The notes under the pieces are model-generated. The model searched no databases and was not told the origin of the DNA. It saw nothing but the letters and a program-made list of their open reading frames with translations. DNA of 64,000 bases, from assembly GCF_020497125.1 (NCBI RefSeq), contig NC_059082.1, forward strand, positions 31,518,965 through 31,582,964. The letters run 5' to 3'. Every line of letters starts with the position of its first letter. Position 1 is the first letter of the stretch. This DNA is from Mauremys mutica. Its lineage: Eukaryota > Chordata > Testudines > Geoemydidae. Of the stretch, positions 1 to 10,471 are shown piece by piece. The position numbers and the translations under genes are program-made.

Positions 1-55
1 TTATTCAGAATTGGCACCAAGCCAGCTAGGGTTCCTCCTGACCATCCCTTCTCGG

Positions 56-357
56 CAGGGGCGGCTCTAGCTTTTTTGCCACCCCGAGCACGGCAATCAG
101 GCAGCCTTCGGTGGCACACCTGAGGGAGGTCCCTGGTTCCGCGGATTCAACGGTGCACCTGCGGGAGGTCCTCGGTCCCGCCGATTAGGTGTACCCGCTG
201 CCAAATTGCCACCGACTCTGCAGGACTGGGGGACCTCCCACAGGCAAGCCGCCGAAGGCTGCCTGACTGCTGCCCTCGCAGGGACCGGCAAGGCGCCCCC
301 CCATGGCTTGCTGCCCCAGGCACGCGCTTGGAGCACTGATGCCTGGAGCCGCCACTG
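56..357. mobile_element. hAT-type MITE
   Basis: 302 bp with terminal inverted repeats CAGGGGCGGCTCTAGC on the left and CAGTGGCGGCTCCAGGC on the complement of the right end. It is flanked by 8-bp target duplications CTTCTCGG (48-55) and CTTCTCGT (358-365), one mismatch. The 8-bp duplication and CAG-type ends are the hAT signature. It has no transposase. The left end of the same family recurs at 14496. Confidence 0.85.
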
Positions 358-365
358 CTTCTCGT

Positions 366-1375
366 AGGTACAGTGAAAACAGATGAAGTGCAGCATGCTC
401 CTGCAGGAGTCAGTGTATTGCAATGTAGATTGCTTCTATGCCTTGCAGGGGTCTGCAGACTCAGCAAATCCCTGCCTGCAGCCAAGCAGTACTGTTCAGA
501 TGACTTCACTATGTTGTACATATTTGACAATCAAGTGGTTTTACATATTTAATAAAGCACAGGGCTGTTGGAATAATCTGCATAGTGGGGGTGCTGAGAG
601 CCATTGAACCAAACTGTACACCCGGTATATGCTGGAAACCACTTCAAACCAGGAGGTGTGGCAGCATTCCTACTTCCAGCACCTATGAATTAAAGCATCA
701 TATTTAGCTAGTGGAACGGGCCTTGAAAATGATCTTGGGCTCCAAACAGCAACTGAAAATGAGAGCCACATACAGCAGCACTTGCATGGCTCGACACTAA
801 CATCTCCTTCCTTCTGTGACCCACATTCAAGTTTGACCAATGGTCATTTCTAAGTAGATTAGACTGAAGAGCGCCACCTGCTGAGAAGCTCAGGACTGAT
901 TTGACCCAGGAGAACTAGCACAGAGAAATCTCTTCACCACTCTTTTGAAAGAGACAGTCAGGTCGTAGTTAATGATAGGGAGAGATCACCATTTGGGTTC
1001 CTTGCACCATATAACTGGGTATTTAGAGACCTTCCTTTCCCCTCACACTATGATGTACAGTGTGCTGTGTACCACCCCACTGACAGAGGTGACTGGGTTT
1101 CAGCAGTGTGCATGAACAGAGGGTTGTTAATTATATAATTATAAAGGACAATTCACTATAAATTGAGTTTCATTGTAACAGAAGCAAATCACTTATTCAA
1201 AGACAGCCTCCTCCCACCCACCCACACACTGCTGCCATGCTTCACCTTGGGAGTAATAGCAAACTTCTTTATTCCTCTGACCATACTGCAGCTGTGGCAA
1301 GCCCACCTCCTCTGTGCCACCACCGAGCTGTAGCCAGAGATTCTTCTGTACTTCTGCCTTCTAAGGAGTGGTGAC
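366..1375. other. Intergenic, nothing recognised
   Basis: About 1 kb of unique-looking AT-rich sequence. A 74-codon open frame at 383-607 overlaps the MITE edge and has no recognisable family. Confidence 0.6.
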
Positions 1376-1646
1376 TTTGGCCTGACCTACGCTACAGAGT
1401 TGGTCAACATAAGGCAGTTTACATGGACCTAACTCAGTAAGCGTCCACACTAAAATGTAGCTCCCACTGACGTAACTCACCCACTACAACAACTAAGGGC
1501 ATGGCTACACTTACAGATGTAGAGTACTGAGTTAAACCAGCCTTCGCAGAGCACAGTAGAGAAAGCACTGCAGTCTGTCCACACTGACAGCTGCAAGCAC
1601 ACTGGCGTGACCACATTTGTGGCACTTGCAGCGGCATTGGGAGCGG

Positions 1647-3125
1647 CAGGGGTGAGCTGCAGACGGTTCGCAACGGTTCGCGCGAACCGTTTGCTAAAAT
1701 TAGACGCCGGACAGCGAACCGCTTGCTAAAGTTCTCTGTCCGGCGTCTAATTAATTCTGCCTCCACCTCCTGCCATGAAGCTCCTCCTTGCTTCTCCTCC
1801 CCCACGGCTTCCCAGCGAATCAGCTGTTCGCGCGGGAAGCCTGGGAGGGCTGAGAAGCAGGCAGGCTTCCCCGGCCCAGGAAGACGACCCTAAGGTAGGA
1901 AACTGGGGGCGGGGGGGGGAGCGTGTGCCCCGCCGGTCCCTGGCCGCGGCCCGTCCCCGCCTCCCCGGCCGCGACCCTGCCCGTCCCCGCCTCCCCCCGA
2001 ACCCCTCCCCGGCCGCCCGGCTCCGGCCGCACCCCCCCCCCGCCCTGCTGTGCCCCCACCTACCGTCCCTGGGTCCCCGCCCGACCCTCCCTGTCGCGGC
2101 CCCCCCCCCCCGCGTTCCCGGCCGCGACCCTGCCCGGCCCCCCCCCGGCCCCGGGTCCCCGCCCGACCCTCACCGGCCTCCCTGGCCGCGTCCCCCCCCC
2201 CCCGCGTTCCCGGCCGCGACCCTGCCCGGCCACCCGCCCCCCCGGGGCCCCGCCCGACCCTCCCTGGCCGCATCCCCCCCCGCGGCCCTGCCCGGCCCCG
2301 CGTTCGCGGCCCTGCCCGCCCCCCCCCCGCGTTCCCGGCCCTGCCCGCCCCCCCCCCGCGTTCCCGGCCCCGCATTCGCGGCCCTGCCCGGCCCCCCCCC
2401 CCGCGTTCCCGGCCCTGCCGTGCCCCCACCTACCGGGATGCCCGGCTCTGGACACGGCCCCCCACCTCCAGCCCGGCCTGGCCCCGTGGCTCCAGCCGCC
2501 CCTGCTGTTTTGCCAGGGGGCCGGGCTCCGGCAGCGAGGGTCTGGGCATGGCGGCGGCCCCGGCTGCCCGGCTCCAGCTCTGGCCGCAGCCCTCCCTGGC
2601 TCCACCCGGCCAGCCACCTGGCTCCGGCCGCCGGGCTCCCTCCGCATCCTCCGGCTCCGGCCGCACGACTCCTGTCCTGGCCCAGCCACGTCCAGGCAGC
2701 GCGGTAAGGGGGCAGGGAGGGGGTGTTGGAGAGAGGGTAGGGGAGTTTGGGGGTGGAGGGGTCAGAGAGCAGGGAACAGGGTGAATGAACGGGGGCAAGG
2801 GTCCCGGGGAGCAGTCAGGAAAGAGCAGGGTTGGATGAGGTGGTGGGGGCACTCAGGGACAGAGAGAAGGGGTAGTTGTATGGGGTAGGGGTTCTGGGGG
2901 GCCATTGAGAATGAGAGGAGGGGTTGGGTGGGGCAGCAAGGGGTTAGTCAGGGGACAGGGAAGGGGGGGATGGGTCAGGGGTCTCAGAGTGTGTGTGTCA
3001 AGGAACATGAGGGGTTGGATGGGGCACAACCCCACCCCGGAGGGGGGGGGGAAGGAGGGAACCCGTTGTTAAAATTTTGGAGGGAAGAGGGAACCCGTTG
3101 TTAAAAATTTGGCAGCTCATCACTG
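1647..3125. mobile_element. GC-rich non-autonomous hAT element
   Basis: 1479 bp. The left end CAGGGGTGAGCTGC pairs with the complement of the right end, CAGTGATGAGCTGC. An exact 8-bp duplication GGGAGCGG flanks it (1639-1646 and 3126-3133), and removing it rejoins Harbinger sequence. Inside are a 20-bp perfect palindrome (1672-1691), a 16-bp inverted repeat (1699-1714 with 1736-1751) and a CpG-rich degenerate tandem tract. The long open frames at 1775-2888 are a by-product of the C-rich tract. Confidence 0.88.
1925..2430. repeat. CpG-rich degenerate tandem repeat
   Basis: About 500 bp made of variants of CGCGTTCCCGGCCCTGCCCG separated by C runs, with CpG density far above the surrounding DNA. 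It lies inside the hAT element at 1647-3125. No protein function should be read from its six open frames. Confidence 0.85.
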
Positions 3126-3336
3126 GGGAGCGGTGCATTATGGGCAGCTATCCCACAGAGCACCTCTTCCCATTCTGGAGCTGTGGGAAGGGGGCAGGGC
3201 ATGCTGAGTCCTATCCCAATGCCCCGTAATGCATCAGTTCACATCCCAGAAATCCCTCTGCTTCTGTGCACATTTGGTGCCATCTTTCAACGTTTTTTGC
3301 GCTGCAGGCTCTGTCTTCCCTTTCGGTCTGCAGGAA

Positions 3337-4569
3337 TGGAGCCCAAAGTGCTGAAGAATATGCTGACAAGTCTCACCAGCACGTAAGGTTTGGCAGTTGA
3401 GTTACTCCTTAAGATCCAAACTGACAGTGAGGACTGCAACAATTATATCGACTCGAGTAACTCATATGACAAGATTTCTTGTGGCATTCATGGACATGCT
3501 CACCACCATGGAATGCTGCTTTTGGGCTCGAGAAACAAGCACTGAGTGGTGGGATCACATCGCCATGCAAGTCTGGGATGACAAGCAGTGACAGCAGAAC
3601 TTTTGGATGAGAAAAGCCACTTTCATGGGACTGTGTGATGAGCTTGCCCCACCCTGCGGCGCAAGGACATGAGATTGAGAGCTGCCCTGACAATAGAGAA
3701 GCAGGTGGCTATTGCAATCTGGAAGCTGGCAATTCCAGACAGTTACCAATCAGTTGCTAACCAGTTTGGAGTGGGAAAGTCAACCGTTGGAATCGTGTTG
3801 ATGCAAGTATGCAGGGCCATTAATCGTATCCTACTCAGAAGAACCATGACTCTGGGTAACGTGGCTGGCTTTGCACAAATGGGTTTCCCTAACTGTGGAG
3901 GGATGATAGATGGGACACATTCCAATTCTGGCACCAGCCCACCTAGCCTCTGAGTACATTAATTGGAAGGGGTATTTCTCTATGGTTCTCCAGGCACTTG
4001 TGGATCACCGTGGGCATTTAATTGACATTAATGCAGGCTGGCCCAGAAAGGTGCATGACGCATGCATCTTTTGGAACACTGGCCTGTTCAGGAAGCTGCA
4101 AGCCGGGACTTTTTTCCCAGGCTAGAAGATCACAGTAGGTGAAATCAAAATGCCCATTGTGATCCTTGGAGAGCCCACCTACTCTTTAATGCCATGGCTC
4201 ATGAAACCCTACACAGGGAGCCTTGACAGCAGCAAGGAGCAGTTCAACAGGCTGAGTGTGCTTTTGGCCGTTTGAAGCCGTTTCATGAGCCATGGCATTA
4301 AAGAGTAGGTGGGCCGCTGGTGCTCTCCGTATGGGAATCTGGACCTGGCCGATGACAGCATCCCTGTGTTTATATCCACAAATGTTATGGAGGGTACAGC
4401 ATGTGAAGGGAAGGGTGAAAGCTTCACTCAGGCATGGACCTTGGAGGTTCAACACCTGGAGGCTGTATTTGAACAGCCAGAGAGCAGGGCTATTAGAGGG
4501 GCCCAGATTGGGGCTGCAAGGATTAGGGATGCCTTAAGGGAGCAATTTGAGGCTGAAAGCCAACAGTAA
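3337..4569 (+). pseudogene. Harbinger transposase (DDE superfamily), broken
   Basis: Pieces in different frames are colinear with PIF/Harbinger transposases (HARBI1-like nucleases). 3669-3953 gives FGVGKSTVGIVLMQVCRAI and NCGGMIDGTH, with the first catalytic Asp. After a frameshift near 3930, 3910-4125 gives ILAPAHLASEY then GHLIDINAGWPRKVHDACIF, with the second Asp. Near 4255 another frame reads ECAFGRLK, with the catalytic Glu. 4309-4569 gives the tail, ending RIRDALREQFEAESQQ and stop. An inverted 35-bp copy (4280-4314) separates GRLK from GRW. In life such proteins cut and join the element ends; this copy cannot be translated whole. Confidence 0.85.
4173..4314. repeat. Perfect 35-bp inverted repeat inside the transposase
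   Basis: 4173-4207 and 4280-4314 are exact reverse complements, with 72 bp between. The second arm sits at a point where the protein family runs straight from GRLK to GRW, so the second arm is the extra copy. Confidence 0.9.
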
Positions 4570-4915
4570 TGTCTGGTGCCCTGCATGGGAATGAAGTGCA
4601 GTGGTTCTAATGTTAGTAGGAATCTGTTTGCTATGTTTAATTGCAGTGCCTGTTGCGTTCCTGGGCTAAGGCATCTTTTACTTTATGCAATAAAAGTGTT
4701 CTCAAACCCCAAAAAATCCATATATTGAAAAGAAACAACTGCTTTGGAAACAGAAAGGGAAAGGGGGTGGGGTGGGGAACAGTATAGTTATACTCAGCCT
4801 TCCTGTGTGGAGTGCTGTGCAATGAGTGCTGCACTTCAGGATGGCTATACTGCATGGTGAGGGGGGGTTGAGTGCAGTGGGTAACGGTCATAGTTTTCAG
4901 GGCTGGGTGGTGAAG

Positions 4916-5365
4916 CTACAGGTGTTGGATGCAGCTGGTGGCAATAAGAACCTGGATGGTGGGGAAAGTGGGATGGAGGTGACATGAGGGCATAAGGGAA
5001 AAAGGGTTTTGGAACAAGGGCTGCAGGGGGCGGTAGTACTCCGCCTGAATGGCTACGAGCGCCTGGATCGAGTCCACTTGGTGCTCCACGACGCTTAGCA
5101 GCCGATCTGTGCTTTGCTGCTGGAGCTCCGTGCTTTTGTGCTGGCGATCCACATTCTGTGGGCAGATCCTCCTTTCACGCTCCCTCCACTCCTGCGCTTT
5201 TAGATTCTCGTTAAGTGGCTGCTGCATTACTCCATGCAGCATGTCTTTGCCTCTATGCGACCTCTTCCTGAGTCTTTGCAGCCTCTCGGCCAGTGATAAC
5301 ATGGATGGCTGAGATCTCAAGGTTGCATCTGTAAAGGCAAAGTCAACACTTAACAGAGGCAGCAT
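4916..5365 (-). pseudogene. Harbinger Myb/SANT-like protein, C-terminal part
   Basis: A 149-codon open frame on the strand opposite the transposase. It reads AERLQRLRKRSHRGKDML in a basic helix, then a Gln/Glu-rich predicted coiled coil (WRERERRICPQ, TDRLLSVVEHQVDSI) and a Pro/Phe-rich end. This resembles the tail of Myb/SANT-like proteins encoded by turtle Harbinger elements. The N-terminal domain lies at 9837-9520, beyond the CR1 insertion. Confidence 0.6.
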
Positions 5366-5939
5366 TGTTCACACCAGACAGAGCAATGATTCCCCTGTAC
5401 TTAAGGAGGGCAAGCACAGTCCACAAAATAGCATAGTTTGCCAATCCCAAAGTGAGCACACAACCCACGGGAGCCCCAAAATGGTGAGTAAGCACAGGGT
5501 CCAGGGGAATGATTGTTTCATGGCTGTACTGTCCTCTGGGTTTCTGTGGCTTGGGGAGAGCCAACAACTGCAGGGGGCCCCTATACTGAACACTGTCCCC
5601 ACATTTTCCAAAGGAGTTCATCCTGGAAGATATCTTGCTGCTGAGAGTGACCTGGGAAGCAAGAGAGGGTCTTCTACTACAATGTGTGGCTTCTGCCCTG
5701 GCCCTATGCAGCTTGCCTGTGTGCAGCAATGGTCCCCCTCACGGCACAGTGGTGCAGACATCTTAGCCTTACTGGGACAAGGACCACAGTAGCTCTCCCA
5801 AGAAACCTGCACAAGCACATTGCCCAAGTTCTGGCTGAGACCTTTGAAGAGATCACTGAGGCTGATTACCGCAATGTGAGAGAGCACATCAACACCCTAT
5901 TCCGCATGTAGGCATGCACACAGCCCTAACCCTCTTTAG

Positions 5940-8900
5940 AACATAACATAAGAACATAAGAATGGCCGTACCAGGTCAGACCAAAGGTCCATCTAGCCCA
6001 GTATCTGTCTACCGACAGTGGCCAATGCCAGATGCCCCTGAGGGAGTGAACCTAACAGGCAATGATCAAGTGATCTCTCTCCTGCCATCCATCTCCATCC
6101 TCTGACGAACAGAGGCTAGGGAAACCATTCTTACCCATCCTAGCTAATAGCCATTTATGGACTTAGCCACCATGAATTTATCCAGTCCCCTTTTAAACAT
6201 TGTTATAGTCCTAGCCTTCACAACCTCCTCAGGTAAGGAGTTCCACAAGTTGACTGTGTGCTGCGTGAAAAAGAACTTCCTTTTATTTGTTTTAAACCTG
6301 CTGCCTATTAATTTCATTTGGTGACCCCTAGTTCTTGTATTATGGGAATAAGTAAATAACTTTTCCTTATCCACTTTCTCAACATCACTCATGATTTTAT
6401 ATACCTCTATCATATCCCCCCTTAGTCTTCTCTTTTCCAAGCTGAAGAGTCCTAGCCTCTTTAATCTTTCCTCGTATGGGACCCTCTCCAAACCCCTAAT
6501 CATTTTAGTTGCCCTTTTCTGAACCTTTTCTAGTGCTAGAATATCTTTTTCGAGGTGAGGAGACCACATCTGTACACAGTATTCGAGATGTGGGCGTACC
6601 ATGGATTTATATAAGGGCAATAATATATTCTCAGTCTTATTTTCTATCCCCTTTTTAATGATTCCTAACATCCTGTTTGCTTTTTTGACCGCCTCTGCAC
6701 ACTGCGTTGACATCTTCAGAGAACTATCCACGATGACTCCAAGATCTTTTTCCTGACTCGTTGTAGCTAAATTAGCCCCCCATCATGTTGTATGTATAGT
6801 TGGGGTTATTTCTGCCAATGTGCATTACTTTACATTTATCCACATTAAATTTCATTTGCCATTTTGTTGCCCAATCACTTAGTTTTGTGAGATCTTTTTG
6901 AAGTTCTTCACAATCTGCTTTGGTCTTAACTATCTTGAGCAGTTTAGTATCAGCTGCAAACTTTGCCACCTCACTGTTTACCCCTTTCTCCAGATCATTT
7001 ATGAATAAATTGAATAGGATTGGTCCTAGGACTGACCCTTGGGGAACACCACTAGTTACCCCTCTTCATTCTGAGAATTTACCATTAATTCCTACCCTTT
7101 GTTCCCTGTCCTTTAACCAGTTCTCAATCCATGAAAGGACTTTCCCTTTTATCTCATGACAGCTTAATTTACGTAAAAGCCTTTGGTGAGAGACCTTGTC
7201 AAAGGCTTTCTGGAAATCTAAGTACACTATGTCCACCAGATCCCCCTTGTCCACATGTTTGTTGACCCCTTCAAAGAACTCTAATAGATTAGTAAGACAC
7301 GATTTCCCTTTACAGAAACCATGTTGACTATTGCTCAAGAGTTTATGTTTTTCTATGTGTCTGACAATTTTATTCTTAACTATTGTTTCAACTAATTTGC
7401 CCGGTACCGACGTTAGACTTACCAGTCTGTAATTGCCGGGATCACCCCTAGAGCCCTTTTTAAATATTGGCGTGACATTAGCTAACTTCCAGTCATTGGG
7501 TACCGAAGCCGATTTAAAGGACAGGTTACAAACCTTAGTTAATAGTTCCGCAACTTCACATTTGAGTTCTTTCAGAACTCTTGGGTGAATGCCATCTGGT
7601 CCCGGTGACTTGTTAATGTTGAGTTTATCAATTAATTCCAAAACCTCCTCTAGCGACACTTAAATCTGAGGAACTGTCACAGATTGGTCACCTACAAAAG
7701 CCAGCTCAGGTTTGGGAATCTCCCTAACATCCTCAGCCGTGAAGACTGAAGCAAAGAATCCATTTAGTTTCTCCGCAATGACTTTATCGTCTTTAAGCGC
7801 TCCTTTTGTATTTTGATCGTCATGGGGCCCCACTGGTTGTTTAGCAGGCTTCCTGCTTCTGATGTACTTAAAAAACATTGTTATTACCTTTAGAGTTTTT
7901 GGCTAGTCGTTCTTCAAACTCCTCTTTGGCTTTTCTTATTACACTCTTGCACTTAAGTTGGCAGTGTTTGTGCTCCTTTCTATTTGCCTCACTAGGATTT
8001 GACTTCCACCTTTTAAAGGAAGTCTTTATCTCTCACCGCTTCTTTTACATGGTTGTTAAGCCACGGTGGCTCTTTTTTAGTTCTTTTACTGTTTTTCTTA
8101 ATTTGGGGTATACATTGAAGTTGGGCCTCTATTATGGTGTCTTTAAAAAGGGCCCATGCAACTTGCAGGGATTTCACTTTAGTCACTGTACCTTTTAACT
8201 TTTGTCTAACTAACCCCCTCATTTTTGTATAGTTCCCCCTTTTGAAATTAAATGCCATAGTGTTGGGCAGTTGAGGTGTTCTTCCCACCACAGGGATGTT
8301 GAATGTTATTGTATTATGGTCACTATTTCCAAGCGGTCCTGCTATAGTTACCTCTTGGACCAGCTCCTGCGCTCCACTCAGGATTAAATCCAGAGTTGCT
8401 GCTCCCCTTGTGGGTTCCCGTACCAGCTGCTCCATGAAGCAGTCATTTAAAGTATCGAGAAATTTTATCTCTGCATTTCGTCCTGAAGTGAAATGTTCCC
8501 AGTCAATATGGGGATAATTGAAATCCCCCACTATTATTGGGTTCTTAATTTTGATAGCCTCTCTAATTTCCCTTAGCATTTCATCATCACTATTACTGTC
8601 CTGGTCAGGTGGTCAATAATAGATCCCTAATGTTATATTTTTACTAGAGCATGAAATTTCTATCCATAGAGATTCTATGGAACATGTGGATTCGCTTAAG
8701 ATTTTTACTTCATTTGAATCTACACTTTCACATATAGTGCCACTCCTCCCCCTGCATGACCTGTTCTGTCCTTCCGATATATTTTGTACCCCGGAATGAT
8801 TGTGTCCCATTGATTGCTCTCAGTCCACCAGGTTTCTGTGATGCCTATTATATCAATATCCTCCTTTATCACAAGGCACTCTAGTTCACCCATCTTATTA

Positions 8901-9380
8901 TTTAGACTTCTGGCATTTGTGTACAAGCACTTTAAAAACTTGTCCCTGTTTATTAGCCTGCCTTTTTCTGATGTGCCAGATTCTTTATGTGATTGTTTAT
9001 CATCTGATCCGGCCCTTACATTATACTCTTCAGTCCTCTGCTCCTGACTATAACCTGGAGATTCTCTATCATCAGACTCTCCCCTAAGAAAAGTCTGTGT
9101 CCGATCCACACGCTCCTCTGCAGCGGTCAGCTTCCCCCCACCACCCATCTCCTAGTTTAAAAACTGCTCTACAACCTTTTTAATGTTTAGTGCCAGCAGT
9201 CTGGTTCCACTTTGGTTTAGGTGGAGCCCATCTCTCCTGTACAGGCTCCTCCCATCCCAGAAGTCTCTTTGCCCTAACAGACCACACTGAACAATTTTCT
9301 TGCCAAAATAAAAGCCACTTACTGGGCACATCCTGTAGTGTTTTCTCTTTCTCCAAGCACTGGCCACCGTGACTGGCTAC
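5940..9380 (-). mobile_element. CR1 LINE, 5'-truncated, inserted in the Harbinger element
   Basis: About 3.4 kb on the minus strand. The 3' end near 5940 carries the CR1 tail (on the plus strand AGAACATAAGAATGGCCGT and GGTCCATCTAGCCCAG). The 5' end breaks within ORF1 near 9380, leaving only the C-terminal piece ending DGLHLNQSGTRLLALNIKK. ORF2 follows. No target duplication was found, as is common for CR1. The right boundary is approximate, within about 20 bp. Confidence 0.9.
6144..9148 (-). pseudogene. CR1 ORF2, AP endonuclease plus reverse transcriptase, broken
   Basis: Colinear pieces in several frames: endonuclease start CLYTNARSLNNKMGELE and ITETWW (9148-8720); IVGDFNYPHIDW and NSDHNTITF (8579-8013); linker (7878-7660); RT palm SPGPDGIHPRVLKEL to YLDFQKAFDKVSH (7659-7066); active-site segment AKFAADTKLL (6969-6772); C-terminal thumb and tail (6731-6144). 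The polymerase motif expected as FADD reads FAAD, because one Asp codon is GCT. With the frameshifts this copy is inactive. Confidence 0.9.
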
Positions 9381-9519
9381 CTTCCTCCTGGCTTGAGAGC
9401 AGCTCCTGGCTGCATGCATCTAGGGATTCTGGAGTGTCTTCCTCAGCTTCAGCACCCTTGGTCCTGCTTTGCTGCTCCTCCTACCTTGTTAAACTGGGCA
9501 CTGAAGTGTCCATGGTGGT

Positions 9520-9837
9520 ACTCTGAGTGGAGGTGGGGCCACCCCAAGTATTGTGTCCAGCTCTTTGTAGAAACGGCAGGTCACAGGGGCAGCACTGGAG
9601 TGGCGGTTTGCCTCGCGGGCTTTGAAGTAGGAATTCTGCAGCTCCTTCACTTTAACCCTACACTGCAGTGCATCCGGTCATGGCCCCTTTCCATCATGTC
9701 CCTTGATATCTGCCAGAAGGTATCTTAAGTCCTATGGCTGGAGCGCAGCTGGGACTGGATAGCTTCCTCCTCTCAACACTGAGGTCCAGCACCTCACCAT
9801 TGCTCCATATTGGGGATCGCCTGGAGCGTGGAGGCAT
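9520..9837 (-). pseudogene. Harbinger Myb/SANT-like DNA-binding domain, N-terminal part
   Basis: ATG at 9837-9835 begins MPPRSRRSPIWSNGEVLDLS, the usual start of the trihelix (Myb_DNA-bind_4) protein of these elements. After frameshifts the domain continues as DTFWQISRDMMERGHDR, KVKELQNSYFKAREANRHS and TCRFYKELDTILG. In Harbinger transposons this protein binds element ends and helps import the transposase. It is broken by at least two frameshifts and by the CR1 insertion. Confidence 0.75.
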
Positions 9838-10471
9838 GATCACCTGGAAAGTTTTGCTGAGAGCACTCCATGCCTGAGAGCTTCCCAGGTCTGAGCAAAC
9901 AGGAAGGGGGATTTTCAAAATTCCCAGAGCATTTCAAGGGTGTGTCTGATGGTCGATCACCTGAGGGCAGGGCAGTAGAGTTCAAACTAATGATCAGAGT
10001 GGCTAGAACAGGCATTGTGGGACACTTCTGGAGGCTGATCAGAGCGCATTAACAGACCAGGGCATTCACACTGGTGCTGCAGTGCTCCAGCAGGGGTGCA
10101 TCAAATGTTATTCCACTCGCCGAGGTGGAGTACCAGGAGTGCTCTAGCCGTGCCACATGCCTTGCCAGTGTGAACGGGTTGTGAATTAGAGCACACTGAG
10201 CTGCTTTAAGATGCTTTAACTTGCAAGTGTAGCCATGCCCTTAGTAACTCCACCTCAGAGAGACGTAGCAATGTAGTTAGGTCAATGCAATGTCTACGCT
10301 GACACTGCATCACTTACATTGACTGTTGCTGCCTTTCAGAACCCATCCAACAATGCCACACACTGACAGTTAAATTGGTGCAAGTATTCCTGGTGAGGAC
10401 ACACAAAACACCACAAGAAGTGTGGTGTGGACACACAAAAGCTATTTAGTTACCACAGTGGCTGTATCTTA

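Larger units (their letters stand above)
1497..10240. mobile_element. PIF/Harbinger DNA transposon, degenerate, with nested hAT and CR1
   Basis: The ends read GGGCATGGCTACACTT at 1497 and AAGTGTAGCCATGCCC at 10240, perfect 16-bp inverted termini. Flanking triplets are TAA (1494-1496) and TTA (10241-10243); Harbinger elements make 3-bp TWA duplications, so one base has changed. Inside are a plus-strand transposase remnant (3337-4569) and a minus-strand Myb/SANT-like protein remnant split by the CR1 (9837-9520 and 5365-4916), the two-gene layout of autonomous Harbinger elements. The 8.7-kb length includes a 1.48-kb hAT (1647-3125) and a roughly 3.4-kb CR1 (5940-9380). Both genes are broken. Confidence 0.85.

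Noticed and set aside
1775..2888. Long Pro/Arg- and Gly/Arg-rich open frames on both strands
   Set aside because: They follow from the C-rich, stop-poor tandem tract inside a hAT element. All six frames are open, and none has a domain or conserved start.
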